This document shows positions 11,355 to 23,440 of a DNA stretch of 64,000 nucleotides, in pieces. Source of the DNA: Talinum fruticosum (Eukaryota; Streptophyta; Magnoliopsida; Caryophyllales; Talinaceae); assembly GCA_021018815.1 (NCBI GenBank), contig JAITYX010000048.1, positions 124,001 to 188,000 of the forward strand, given 5' to 3'. The notes beneath the pieces were generated by a model that was given only the letters and a program-made list of their open reading frames with translations, was not told where the DNA came from and searched no databases. Positions within the stretch are counted from its first letter, which is position 1; every line of letters begins with the position of its first letter. The position numbers and the translations under genes were made by a program.

Positions 11355-13260
11355 TCGGCCACAATCAATTCCTTCCTCTTGGTTGTAACCTTGAGCAACA
11401 AGTCTAGCCTTATTTTTGACTACTAACCCTTCCTCATCCAGTTTGTTCTTGAAAACCCATTTGGTTCCTATTACTTGGGTGGCCGGAAGGTCGTTTGGTC
11501 AAAGGCCGAATTGGTTTCTTTTAAATTATTAAGCTCTTCTTGCATGGCCACCACCCATTCAGGTTCATTTAGGGCCTCTAGTGCATTTTTGGGTTCTATT
11601 AATGAAATGAATGCAAAAATGCACACAGATTTTGCAAAGAAGAACGAGTTCTTACCCCACCGTTAATATCAAAAAGTATGTTTTCAGGTGGGTAATTGGA
11701 TGCATATTTGAATGCTGTACTGTCCTCTCGATTAACCAAGTTTGTTGGTTAAATAACCCGATCTTCGGTTGGTTGATCTTGCTAAGTCTCTGCATTAGCT
11801 TTTTCTTCAACATTCTAAGCTAGCTCTTGATTTTGTTCATTCCGAGTCACAACATTTTGAGTTGGTTTGTTCCGAGTTGTCTTATTCCGAGTTTCCTCAG
11901 TCCTTCTATTTTGACTCTTTCGAGCTTAGCTTCAGTAAGGTCATCTTCATCTCTGTTAGGCTTGAGATCTAAGAATATGGATTCACTTATCCTGTCAAGA
12001 CCAATCTCATCAAAGACAACTTGGATACTTTCTTCCACTTAGTTAGTCCTTTTGTTAAATACACGATAAGCTTTACTATGAGATGAGTAACCCATAAATA
12101 TACCTTCATCAAACTTAGTCAAATGATCCTTACCATTGTTATGCACAAAGCATTTACATCCAAATGGTTTGAAGTAGGAGATGTTGGGTTTCTTTCCCTT
12201 GTATAGCTCATAAGGTGTTTTCTCAAAATAGGTTTGATGAGGCATATGTTGAGTGTATAATTTGCTCGTGTTGATTGCCTCAGCCCGTAAATAGTGAGGT
12301 AGATCATTTTCAATCATCATGGTCCTTCCTATTTCTTCAAGAGTTATGTTCTTCTTCCCCACTACTCCATTTTATTGAGGATTTCTTGGTACAGAGAAGT
12401 TGTGAGAGATGTCATTCTTGTCACTAAAGTCTGCAAATTTTGAGTAGTCCAACTTCCTTCCATGATCGGTTCGAATCCTTCGATCTAAATCTAAGACTCC
12501 ACTTGAATTTTCCTGCAAATCATAGTGAGCCCTTTGAAAGCTTCATTCTTATTCTTCGAGAAAACACACCCAAGTAAATCGTGAGAAATCATCAACAATT
12601 ACAAGCACATAAGATTTACCTCCAAGGCTTTTCACGGGAATTTCACCTCACAAATCCATATGAACTAATTCAAGTACTTTAGATTTAGACACAGTTTTGA
12701 GTGGTTTAAAAGATTATCTAACTTGCTTCCCTTTTGTGCATGCTTCACATATTTTATCTGTCTTAAATGCACAGTTGGGTAATCCCCTAACCAATCCATG
12801 AGATGCAAGTTTCTTGATTGTATGCATGCTAATATGACCTAATTTACGATGCCAAGTCCATGAATCATTATTCAAAGATGCTTTAAGCAAGATAAGTTCT
12901 GACTAGAATTTCAAAGAGGAATGGTAAGTGTTACCTAACCTCGGACACGAGAGCTTAGTCTCTTTGGTGACTGCATCGAAATGTAGCGGTTAGTCCGAGT
13001 GAACGTTAACTCTTGGCCTTGTCACATAGCCGAGAAATGCTTAGGAGATTGTACTTCGACCCTTTAACAAGGTAGACTGGACTGACTGAGTTGTTTCCTT
13101 TGCCAATCTTGCCAATCTCTACTATCTTGCCTTTGCTATTGTCTCCAAATGTGACTTTGCCTCCTTTCGGATCTTCTAATTCAAAAACAGTCTTGAATCA
13201 CCGGACATGTGGCGTGAAATTCCTCTGTCTAGGTACCAGTGTCTCTTCTTCTTCGAGTTA
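11355..13260 (-). pseudogene. pol: copia pol fragments: protease, integrase and start of RT
   Basis: Read on the minus strand: the protease motif WYLDRGISRHMSGD at 13201-13238 (catalytic D-S-G changed to D-R-G); the GAG-pre-integrase zinc motif WHRKLGHISM plus CEACTKGKQ near 12720-12850; an integrase core with KSYVLVIVDDFSRFTWV near 12570-12620, preceded by an in-frame stop; and the integrase end at 12039-12362. A linker (MEESIQVVFDE) leads to [16 protein letters not shown] at about 11400-11480. The frame stops at [13 protein letters not shown], where RT is cut by the deletion. Several stops and shifts. Confidence 0.82.
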
Positions 13261-13759
13261 CCTACAAGACATAAACAAACTAACCCTTCTCACTTCCTCT
13301 TACAAACCCGAGTAACTCCCTTTACTATGGTCCTTTTATGAGGAAGAGCACTTTTGGAAACCCAAATAATTTTTGGTCCGGTATGGTTCCGAGTCTTCTT
13401 TTAGAAAACTAAGTTTATGTCTCTTCCTTTTGAAAATCTTTTGTTTTGTAAACAGGTGGAGAAGAACTTTTCCTGTAAGCTGGTGCAGGCTCAGTCCTCT
13501 TTTAATTTGTATGAATGGGACCATGCTCGGTCTTTCCGAACTTTACAGTTCTAGAATCGGTTTTGAAAAGATTGAAATAGAAATTAGATTCCTTTTCAGC
13601 ATTGTAGCCAAGCCCTTCTTTCCTGAATGAGACACACTTAGAGCTGAGTAAAAGATGAAAGTTTTTCTAACCTTGGGTGAGTTTCAAAACAAGCTCTTGA
13701 GACTCATTGAACTTCATTTTCGATCGCTTATTCTCTATTCCGAGTGACTCGGACTCGGT

Positions 13760-14655
13760 CTCATTATTTTAAGCACTAGTCTTGAGTACTTTCAGATTTT
13801 GTCTCAAGTTTTCTAACTCGGTTTTTAAAAAATTGCTCTCAATAGTACGAGACTCTAGTTGTTCTTTAAACTGTGAAAAGTCAAAGTTAGACTTTTTTTC
13901 CAAAGTATAAATATATCTAGCTAAATCAACTTTGGAGAACTTGAGAAAGTATTCAATTTCCTCTTCAATATTAGAGTTCTCATTGTCCGACTCGGATTCA
14001 ACTTCGAGTGCATCGGCTGCCATAAGAAATTTTGAGTCATCGGAATCATCTTCTTCAGATGAATCATCATCACTCCAGGTAGCCATCATAGCATTCTTCT
14101 TTCTGTCCTTCTTTCTTTTGGGACAATCTTTGACTATGTGCCCCTTGCTGCCACATTCAAAACAATAAGAGTTCTTAGTTAAAGATAACTTTGAAGGAGA
14201 TGAGTATTTACCTTCCCTATCCTTCTTATCTTTTTGTAGAACTCTTCCTTTGGCCTCTTTCGCCACTTCTTATACTTCATCATCTTTTGAAACCTCGGGT
14301 AATGAGTGCCATGGGATCCTCTTCGATTCCGAGGAGCTCGGAATTTCACGTCCGCTCCGAGGCCTTTAGTGCAATGTTTCTTTTGGTGCTGACCTCGACA
14401 TCCTTTTCTTCCGGATGAATCTCATGAGTGAGCAGACTTCCCAATAAGCTTATTTGGCTTTATCGGAGATAGGTTCCGAGCCTCTTCTATGAATATCACC
14501 ACCCCATCTTCTCTTTGGTAGACTTCTCGGAATTTTTCTGACCATTTCCTCGTGTGAAATCTTTCCACCCAAAGATTTGAGATTATTAGTGATCTCTGTG
14601 AAGATCCGAGAGATGTGCTTTTCGACTCCATTTTTAACAGTTCGTATTTGTGAAG
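13760..14655 (-). pseudogene. gag: copia gag with zinc knuckle
   Basis: The minus-strand frame 13769-14266 contains a CCHC zinc knuckle, CFECGSKGHIVKDC, followed by KRKKDRKK and an acidic, Ser-rich stretch. Minus-strand 14422-14655 shows the distal part of a copia gag domain (IEEARNLSPIKPNKLIG, YELLKME). The gag N-terminus is missing because the element jumps directly into LTR sequence near 14655. Confidence 0.75.
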
Positions 14656-15836
14656 ATACTCGACTCTAACAAGAATTGCTCCCTTAGATAATTCCTTACA
14701 AGATTTTCCTGGACTCAAAAGTTCCCTTATTTGATCTAGTACTTTCGACTGAGTTAACCTTTACAATCGGGGACAACCGATTTAAGTTAACCCTTACGAC
14801 TCGATCAAGGGACTTACAAAGAAAGTAAGAAAAGAATGTAATTGATTACAAGACTTTCTTTACAACTCGGAAAATATGAAATACGAGTTGGAGTTATAAG
14901 TAGAAGATTGAGTGTGTATGAGACCAGCAATTGGTTCTACAATAAATTCGGCAACCTTCAAATCTTGCAAAGTGACTTCTATTTATAAACATCCAAGCGG
15001 AATTACCGTTGAATCTTGTTTCTAAACTTAAATCTTCACTAGCCGTTTTAACGGCTATTCCGAGTCACTCGTAAGAGACCCGTTGGGATGTGAACGTTGT
15101 GCAACGCCTCTTGGCTCCAAAGATGGTCCAATCAACTGGCGGTGATTGAAAACCGAGGTGGAAACAAGCTGTTAGACCTAGAGTTGGAGTTTTCCAGCTT
15201 TGGAAACAAACAACCCCGACACGATGTTTGAGCCATGTCCGAAGTAGCTAAATTTTGTCTCGCTGGTGTTTAACGGCTAGAAGCTGGTTGCTTTTGTATT
15301 TCAAAAGTAGATTAGCCTTGTTTGAATAACCAACAAAAGAAAACCACATTGGTTCTCAAAATATAAAATACTTTGGCCCAAGATTAGGCACAAATAATAA
15401 TTAAATTAGAGTAATTAAGTGCTTAATTATCTTTGGTCTTAAAGAATGGAATTTTCCGAGTCTAATATCCATTAAGACCAGATTCCATCTTGAGTCTTAG
15501 AAGATCAAGTTTGAAATTTAATCAACAATAAGCATGAATTTGATTCAATCAAGTAATTCTCCAATAAACCGACTTTTAACAAAGTATTAACGTAGTAATT
15601 CATTTTAACTTGAAGTGCAAAGTTATTGCTCGGAATAAATATGTTAGAAAAATTATTTGAACATACGACAATTCCGGTTGATGTCCGAGTGGGTCGAAGC
15701 GCAAATAAAAGATATGCAATGAAGTGCTTTCGAGCCGGTTAAAACGAGAATAAAAACTTAGATACGAGTTTCTATAAGGCTCGGAATGACTTAGAATCAA
15801 AACCTAAGAGAGATAGTGAATTATACCGAGTCTTTA
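14656..15836 (-). repeat. 5' LTR (element orientation) of nested copia, truncated
   Basis: It aligns to the left LTR from about 10730 on and then continues beyond the point where the left copy stops, through to GAGTCTTTA at the element edge. The first ~250 bp of the plus-strand LTR, the PBS and the gag start are absent. Confidence 0.72.
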
Positions 15837-16764
15837 ATAAGGAAGTGCCGAAGTGCCGAAGTTCTTGCCGGCTCCAAGAAGGCCTTTTACCGAACTCATG
15901 CCAATCGCCTCTCTTTTCCATTCGCCAAGTAGGGGACCGACATCCTGGGACCCTTCCAACAAAGCCACTAGTCAATAACAATACCTATTTGTGGCTGTTG
16001 ATTACTTTACAAAGTGGGTCGAGGCTGAAGCGGTAGCGTCCATCACCTCTAATGAAGTGAAGAGGTTCATATGGAAAAACATCATCACAAGGTTCGGAGT
16101 GCCAAGAGCCATGATCATTGATAATGGTCGATAATTCGAGACCGACAAAGTCCACAACTACCTTGCCCAATACCATTATCAATCCCACTTCACCGCTGTG
16201 GCTTGTCCTTAATACTAACAAAACAATACTGAATGGCTTGAAGAGGAAGTTGGATGAGGCCAAAGGAAAATGGGCCGACAAATTACAAGGTATCCTATGG
16301 TCGATAAGGACCGCAATAGAAATCAACCACCGATGAAACTTCTTTCATTGGGTCTATGGGTCGGAGGTTGTCCTTCCGGTGGCTTCGGTGGAAGTCGCCC
16401 TTCACACCCCATGCCTCACGACCTTTTAAGAAGAGTCGAACAACATGACCCTTAGGGAGGCTCTTGACTTACTCCCTATGGTGCGAGGGGATAGTCACCT
16501 TTGCGAGGCCATAACGAAGCTCAAAATGGCAAGGGCCTATAATCGGAGGGTAAGGCGAAAGGTCTTAAAGTTGGCGACCTCGTCCTACGGAAAACTAAAG
16601 CTATTGGAAAATTGGCGGAACACGGAAAGTTGACCGCAAATTGGGAAGGGCCATACGTCATCCAAGAAGAAGTCCGTCCGGGAACTTATAAGTTGTCACT
16701 CTCAAAGGATCGGCTATTCCCGGGACATGGCACAGTTGATAATCTCAAGAAGTATTTCATCTAG
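15837..16764 (+). pseudogene. pol: gypsy integrase catalytic and C-terminal part, end of pol
   Basis: After the copia insertion, the integrase zinc motif (KCRKC) is followed by the core block DYFTKWVEAEAVASIT, then FIWKNIITRFGVPRAMIIDN with the catalytic Asp. The region around WADKLQGILWSIRTA and the C-terminal GPYVIQEEVRPGTYKLS follow. The pol frame ends with NLKKYFI and a stop at 16762-16764. Stops and frameshifts occur throughout, for instance right after IIDNGR. Confidence 0.83.
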
Positions 16765-16959
16765 GTGCTTGTGAGGCCTTTTGTAAATAGCTTAGACTCA
16801 ATGTCCGGTGTTGGGTGCCTTTCTTTAAAGACCCAACCTACCCAAGTAAGTCCCAAATTTTGTAAAAGAATCACCCACGCTTGATGCGGCTTTCCCAAAA
16901 GCTTTCCACAGGGGCACAAATTCCTATTTTGTATGGGCTTCAATTTTCCTTGTTAATAC

Positions 16960-17230
16960 AATGAGCAAGCGTTTCAGTAATTCTCGTCTCGTATTTTTGT
17001 ACCAACTTTGGGGGCAAGAATGGGGGCTAATACAATCCCCTAAGGCAACCAAACTTTTGGTAATTCTCATCTCGCATTTTGACTTATACCGACTTTGGGG
17101 GCAAGAATAGGGGCTAATACGATCCCCTAAGGAAATTGAACTTTCGGTAACTCTCGTCTCGTATTTTTACATGTACCGACTTTTCAGGCGGGAATAGGGG
17201 CTAATATGACCCCATAAGGCAACCAAAATA
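16960..17230 (+). repeat. three ~85-bp tandem repeats after pol
   Basis: Three imperfect copies share GTAATTCTCGTCTCG-like starts, GACTTTGGGGGCAAGAAT-like middles and GGGGCTAATACGATCCCC-like ends. Such repeats are usual in the untranslated part of Tat elements downstream of pol. Confidence 0.75.
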
Positions 17231-17590
17231 AGTCATAAAACTCAAAAATCCAATATGACTCAGGAAGGTGACTAAGTTAAAACTAAGGCTAGTAGGGCTT
17301 ATTAGCCCAATCACAATGAAGGGTGAACATGTACCCTAATGGAAAAAATTCAAAACTCAACAACAACTAAAAGTGTGCGATAAGAAGTAAGTTACGAACC
17401 GAAATAAACAAGTATCAAGCACAAAGAAATAAATGATAGATAGTGTTGTAAGATTTAGTATATCATACAAAGCAACGAAAGAAATAGAGTATGCAAGAGA
17501 ATCAAGTCATCTAGAGCACATGCCACTCAAAATTCATACCACACGCAAGTCGTCCAAAGTTAGTGCTAAGTTAAGGAGTCGGGGAAAGGG
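17231..17590 (+). other. gypsy non-coding spacer between pol and antisense ORF
   Basis: No ORF or repeat stands out. The stretch is A-rich and belongs to the gypsy 3' untranslated region. Confidence 0.4.
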
Positions 17591-20208
17591 CTAGTCCTCA
17601 TGATCATCACCAACGTCCTCATCCGCTCTGTCGTCCTCGGAGGCCTCCTCCTCCTCTAGCGTCTCCTTCACAGGGGTCGACTCAGCAGAAAGCTCAACTC
17701 CAAAGCAAGGGCTTTGGAATGAAGGTGGAAAGCATAGGCAACCAACTTTTCAAGCATCTCATCATCATCTGTCGGTGAAATGGAAACCTCCAAAAGGAGC
17801 TTCCTCACGACCATGCCCCTTATGGCAGCGCCTTGCTGGAATGCGATCTGTTTCTCCTCCTGGGCAACCTCAAGTCAAGACTCCATGCTCGCCTCTTCTC
17901 TATGGTAGCCTCCGGTTGAGCTTTCAACTGGCTCACCTCCTCGCGAAGGAGAGGTAACTATATTTGCCTCCTCGCGGAGGGGGAAACAAGGCACTTAATG
18001 CACTCCTTCTCCTTAGAGAGCTTCTTCGGGGAGCTTCGGAGAGAGGTCACCTTCTTCGTAGATCCGAGGAGGAAGGCTGGGACTCTAGGACTTGAAGGGC
18101 CCTAAGTAAAGCCTGTAAAAACAAGTATGTTAGAGCCAAGAGCGATGAAAAAATACAAGTAAAGGGGAGAAAATTTTCTCGGACCTCAACAACTGCCACT
18201 CGTCGTAGCGAAGTTGGGGAAGGAGCACCCTCACAAGGGCGAATCCCGAACACCTTAAGCGAGGAGCCCGTCATGTGAGCCTTGCCCACAGCATCGGACT
18301 CTAAAAAAGGGCGGGACTTGGAAGCAGAGAGACCTAGGCAAATCTTCTTCGTCTCGGAAGAAGGGGGCTTCATATTGAAGGAAGGAGGACTTATAACGTC
18401 CCTCGAATGCTTCGCTGGAAGCAGAGGTGTCTAGTGCGAGCTTCCCCAACTAAGAAATTGATGCGACGGAATGGGGGCAGGATCATGCCTCTTCTCTCCA
18501 AAAGAGGGACGAGGCTATCACAAAGAAAGAAAAACATCGAGTGAAAAATTAAGTTAACTACGAAATAAGTCCACAAGAAAAGTAAGAGACTCACCGGGGA
18601 GGAATGGTGTCCCCAGGATGGCCTTGCCAGCCTAGTCTTGAGATGGGCCCCGACGTCCTTCTTTTTCTTTATCTTCTTCAAAGAGCCCTTGCTTTGGGGA
18701 GGGACACTCTTGTCCCGATCCACCTTCCCTTAGAAGAGTTCCCAGCCATGGCATTGGAAAAGGAGAGCTTTCGCTATTCCGAAAAAAAATAAACCGAAGT
18801 CGAGTCGGTTCAAATTATAGACAAAAAAAAACAAGAGGAAGAGTAAGTATCCTGTGATAATCTCAAGTTGACACTAAATTCGGTAGCAAAGAGAAATAAT
18901 TTCTTTTGAAGTACCGCCTCTTAGGGAGCCAGTTGGAAGGACGCTTCTCTTTCTTTCCCTTCTCCCTAGCATAAGGTACCTCATGGATGCGGAAGTACTC
19001 ATTTGCGACATACTTTATCGGGGTGACGAACCTTGCTGCTAAGAACAGGCTCCCCGATCACATCGTCCTCCTTACTCCAAATAGGGACATTCCATTCCCT
19101 GCCGATTTCTCTACAAAGAAGAACTCGTACTTCCACCGATAGACCGATGATTCCTAATTCAGGGCAATCATGTACCCTCTCTTATTTGAAAAGTTGTACC
19201 AACCTCGTTCGCCATCAAGAGAGGTCTTCCTTTGAAGTCTATGGAGGAGGGTGAATGTGTCTAAGTTACATAAAAACCCTTCAACTCACAAGCGGCGATG
19301 AATGAGCAAATAGAATGCCACGAATTGGCGAAAATCGAGCCGGAATCAAGTCAAAATTATTGTACATGGATGTAATCAACGGGTGGAGGGGAAACCGGAC
19401 CCTATTATCAAGCTCCACTTTGTAAAAAGCTCGACATCTAGGAGGAGGTGACTTCACCGTATCTCGTGAGGAGGGAACTAGCAGTTGATAGCTGGAGGGC
19501 AAGGTGTTGCGAAGCTATGTAGCGTTTACCCAATCATTCACACACATAGGATCGACAAAATAAGAGCCCGGGCCATCATTAGGATCCGATGTCTCGAGCA
19601 ACACAAAGAACTCCGCTAACTTATCTACCCCCTCAAGTAGGAAAAAAAAAAAAGAAGTGACCTCATCATTTACTCGAAATATCTAAAGGCGAAGAGTTAC
19701 CTCTTGAGTATCCCTCGATTACGAGCTCTTCCACAAATTTGGGCCCAGCGGTAGTCTTAATCCTAGCCATGTCCCCGCTATCGGAATCCTGCAATTCGCA
19801 ACCCGTAAATGTAATTTTGCTTAGGGAACCATGAATTGCCCCAACTTCCCAAGGGTATATTATTTCTCGGATGAAACTATTAAGACTAGAAATGGGGGAC
19901 CTTTCATAATGGAAGTCTAAATTCACGGGTAACGAAACTAAAGGGACAACCTTATCAATTTCACTAGGCACTAGACATGCTGCCAATGTACTCGACTCGC
20001 CTCAACTAACTCGTAAGAAATCGCGACAAGGCAATGATCAAAATTCGTAGGAACCTATAAGTTCACGGACGCTACAATGCCTTGTGACTCCCTCCTACGA
20101 CATCGTCACCACTATACCATCCTAGGGGCTTGGCGATTCACTACTCGAAGCATGTTTATTGGACTGACTATCCCACATATCCGCAAAGTACTCCTCATAG
20201 CTACTCAT
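17591..20208 (-). pseudogene. antisense ORF of Tat-type gypsy (putative gypsy-type transposon domain), broken
   Basis: Read on the minus strand, a start codon at 20208 gives MSSYEEYFADMWDSQS. A second Met block, MARIKTTAG, starts at 19770. The segment around 19281-19502 reads RFPLHPLITSMYNNFDLIPA, which matches the plant putative gypsy-type transposon domain (PF04195-like). The C-terminus is strongly acidic (LEEEEASEDDRADEDVGDD) and ends at the stop 17593-17591. Retand-type elements carry such an antisense ORF of unknown function. Several stops and frame changes mean this copy is dead. Assignment is by motif recognition only. Confidence 0.65.
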
Positions 20209-20403
20209 TATTCTAAGCATGCAACAACTTGAAGAACTTAAAGATTTAACTTAAAGAGGATGAATATGAATTATACCTCAAAGATCGGATGAAGAAGTTG
20301 AAGCTTGAGTTCAATGCTCGATTCTCGGCTTGAAGGCTCCTCTCAATCACTATTTCTCACTTTGATAAATTATTTGTGAAGTGGGGAATGGAGCATTAAG
20401 GGG

Positions 20404-20412
20404 GTTAAATAG
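20404..20412 (-). promoter_or_regulatory. possible TATA box of the antisense ORF
   Basis: The minus strand reads CTATTTAAC about 195 bp before the antisense start codon at 20208, a plausible distance for a promoter plus leader. Position and sequence are the only evidence. Confidence 0.3.
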
Positions 20413-20449
20413 AGCAATCCCCTTTAAAAAACTAATGTGGAAGGGGAGA

Positions 20450-21290
20450 CAGTGTCATCACCCGATTCAAGCCCGAATTTTAAAATTTGAATTTCAAAAT
20501 TCAAATTTTAAAATTCAATTTCACAAATCCAATCAAAAAATAAAGTAAAATTAAAATTGGGAATTAGGGTTTGGGGTCGGTTGGAGTTAAGGTCTAGTCG
20601 GGGTGTGGCTCGGCGTGAAGAAAAGAGAGGGGTTGGGTTGGGTACGGGGTCGTGGGTTTTGGGTAGGTTGTTGGGCGAGAGCTGGGGTCGGGAAGGGGAT
20701 GGGTAAGAGTGGGCTGAGCATGGGGGTTAGTGAGGAAGGATAGGAGAGGGAGGGGAGAGCAAGGGTCGGGAGTTGGGGTTGAAGGGAGCCGGGCGAGTAG
20801 CAGTGAGAGAGGGAGAAGGGATTCGGGAATCGGGGTGGAGGGAATGGGTTGGGTAGTGAGAGAGTGGTGAAAGAGAGAAGGGAAGTGGGAGCCGAGAGTC
20901 GCAAACAAGTGAGGGCGAAGGTATCGGCAAGGTGAAACCGGGAAGCGAGGAGACGGCAGTGAGAGGGGAAGGAGAGATGGGTGAGAGCGGGACTCGGGAA
21001 GAGGGGGAAGTTGGGTGTAGGGAAGGAGTTAGCGAGAGGAGAAATGAGAGGAAGAGGGGGAGAAACGAGAGGCGGGACCCGGGAGCTGGGAGTCGGGGTA
21101 GGGGGCTCGGTAATGGGCGAGTGATAAGCGAGAGAGTTGAGGGTTAGCGCCAAAGGCAGCAAGCGGGAGATGGGAGCGAGCATGTGAGCGAGAGCGTGCG
21201 AGGTAAGTAGGAGTAAGGAGTCGGGAGTCGTAGTCGCGAGTCGGGAGTCGGGAATCGGGAATCGGGAATCCGGAGTCATCAAACGAAGTC
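20450..21290 (+). repeat. G/A-rich low-complexity block in gypsy 3' region
   Basis: A palindromic AT stretch (20478-20520, alternating AAATTTGAATTTC-like strings) is followed by about 700 bp of G-rich purine sequence. That block ends in tandem CGGGAGT/CGGGAAT units at 21218-21278. It creates long spurious minus-strand frames rich in Pro, Ser, Leu and Arg. Confidence 0.7.
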
Positions 21291-21329
21291 ATAAAAAATT
21301 AAAAATCGTATAATTCCGCCAAAAATTGC

Positions 21330-21600
21330 AAACAACGAAACGTATGACTTCAAAGTTCAAACGTCTATCGACGTCAAGCAATGAATTAGCATACAGGAGC
21401 TAAAAAGTTGTGTTTCCACCTTCGTAAAGAGACATCCTTCGTAGTTCAACATCTATCGACGTCTAGAGACAAATTAGCCTATGGGAGCTAAAAACCGCGT
21501 TTCCACCTCCGCAAAGGGATATCTTCGGAGTCCAACGTCCGTCGACGTTTAACAACAAATTAGCCTATGGGAGCTAAAAAGTTGCATTTTCACTGCGTAA
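21330..21600 (+). repeat. three ~85-bp tandem repeats in gypsy 3' region
   Basis: Three copies contain CTATCGACGTC-like and TTAGCCTATGGGAGCTAAAA-like strings, and a TTTCCACCT...GTAAAG segment. They lie upstream of a second, longer-period repeat block. Confidence 0.78.
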
Positions 21601-21659
21601 AGGAATACCCATTGGAGGTTATCATTTATTTGCACTTTCGAGCCTACTGGAAGCTGAAA

Positions 21660-22330
21660 GGTCGTGCAAAGACCCAAAATGACCTAGTTATGGGCACTTG
21701 CACTCCTCACTGGAGGGTAGGGGTCGTGTTCTTCGTGGGATGTTCCCAGCAAGAATCATGCACTTTCAAGCATAACCCATGGGCACTTGTACTCCTAACT
21801 CGGAGGTTAGGGGGTCGCGCTCTCCTTGAGATGTTCCCTAGCGAGAATTATGCACTTTCAAGCCTACGAGAGCCGAAAGGTCGCGCAAAGACCTAAAATG
21901 GCCTAGCCATGAGCACTTGCACTCCTAACCGGAGGTTAGGGGGTCCGGCTCTCCGTTGGATATCTCTAGTAAGAATCATGCACTTTCAAGCCTTCGGGAG
22001 CCGAAAGGTCACATAAAGACCCGTAATGGCCTAACCACGGGCACTTGCACTCCCATCTATAAGTTGCGGGGTCGCAATCTCCGTGGGATGTTCCCTAACG
22101 AGAATCATGCACTTTCAAGCCCAGTGGAGTTGAAAGATCATGTAAAGACCCGTAATGGCCTAGCCATGGGCACTTGCACTTCCAGCTATAAGTTGGGGAG
22201 TCGTGCTCTCCGTGGGATGTTCCCTGGCGAGAATCATGTACTTTCAAGCCTACGGGAGTTGAAAGGACATATAAAGACCCACAACGGCATCACCATGGGC
22301 GAACTCATGTTTCGATCTAAGGAAGGTAAA
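21660..22330 (+). repeat. five to six ~125-bp tandem repeats in gypsy 3' region
   Basis: The copies share GAATCATGCACTTTCAAGCC, AAAGACCCGTAATGGCCTA, ATGGGCACTTGCACTCC and CTCCGTGGGATGTTCCC, drifting by a few substitutions and one or two indels. Such arrays are a known habit of Tat-type gypsy elements between their coding region and 3' LTR. Confidence 0.85.
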
Positions 22331-22652
22331 GGCCGATACGCCCCAAAGATCCTAGCAAGAGATACTCTACGCTTTTAGCCCCAAGGGGCTATGAGGTTCT
22401 AGTCGCCGCATGAATTTGACCCTCCAAGGATAAAGGGTCTGCACTTTTTTAAACATCCTTATAAGCAAGTTCATAGAAAAACTTATTTTTCCTCAACACT
22501 CTTTTTAGCCCCAAGGGGCTAGGAAAATCATTTACCACCATTACGCCTTAACAAGAGCTTATGGCAGAGAAAATGAGAAAGTCAATACACAAAGTTCATT
22601 CATCATTCATTAAAGGACATAGGACATGAGGCTACAAGTGGGGGCGAAAAGA

Positions 22653-23440
22653 CGAAGTACAAACTAACATACGAAACAAAGAGCAAAGAGCAAGGGCCAT
22701 GTCTTCACTTTTTCTTTGGGAGGTTCTCTTCTTCTCCTTCAGAAGGCTCCTTCTCTTCTCCTTAGGCAAGATCTTCCGGCAGGATGAAGAGAGGGAGGAA
22801 GGACCACCCACCATTTCGCCCTCTCCCGAAGGGGACAAGGCGACGAACCCACACTAGAGGTGGCGCCCCGCCGGTCGCTTCACTCGCCAACGAGTTCGGG
22901 GTCTTCCGTCCGGAATTCAAGAAAATCCTCGTGGTAGCACCTCACCCGGACCTTGAGGCGGTCCCAATTAGAATACGCCACGACATGTTGAAGCTCCCGG
23001 ACGTCATCCCAATCTATGATCGAGAGCTCGACCATATTTTCAATAAGATGTCTATAGAACATCTCCAAGACAAAACGCGTGAACTACAAACTAGCGTACG
23101 AAACAACGAACAAAGAGCAAGGGCCACATCTTCACTTCTTCTTGAGGAGGTTCCTCTTCTTCTCCTTAGGAAGGCTCCTTCTCTTCCGCTTAGGCAAGCT
23201 TTTCTCGACTGGATGAAGAGCAACAGGAAGGACTACCCGTTGTTTCACCGCTTTCCGTAAAGGGACAAGGCGGCAAACCCACACTAGAGGTGGCACCGCT
23301 GCTAGCCGCATCACTCGCCAACAAATTCAGGTCTTTCTTCTAGAGTTCAAGAAAAGCCTCATGGTAGTACCTCACTCAGGCCTCGAGGCGGTCCCATTCA
23401 AAATACGCCATGGCATGTTGAAGCTCCCGAGAGCCATCCC
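22653..23440 (+). repeat. tandem duplication of a ~427-bp unit
   Basis: Copy 1 (22653-23079) and copy 2 (23080-23440, continuing at 25004) align along their length. Shared landmarks are CACACTAGAGGTGGC, CATGTTGAAGCTCCC and CAATCTATGATCGAGAGC/CAATCTATAATCGAGAGC. The solo copia LTR sits inside copy 2, so the duplication came first. The weak plus-strand ORF here is probably a shadow. Confidence 0.8.

Larger units (their letters stand above)
10478..15836 (-). mobile_element. truncated Ty1/copia element nested in gypsy integrase
   Basis: The element starts TGAAGGTTTGCTC and ends GAGTCTTTA on the plus strand; its genes read on the minus strand. Flanking 5-mers are gtaag (10473-10477) and ataag (15837-15841), a target duplication with one change. 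Gag, protease, integrase and the start of RT are recognisable. The NGKD-x-L-x-KFDEGIFMGYSS-type integrase end resembles the SIRE lineage. Both LTRs are shortened on their inner side, and the rest of RT, all of RNase H, the gag start and the PBS are missing. Confidence 0.87.

Noticed and set aside
20587..21282. 231-residue minus-strand ORF rich in PDSRFPIP-like strings
   Set aside because: Produced by a G-rich purine repeat with few stops on the complement; no domain, and inside the gypsy non-coding repeat region.
22784..23260. 158-residue plus-strand ORF
   Set aside because: It crosses the border of a tandem duplication and has no recognisable domain. The frame is probably chance in GC-rich sequence.
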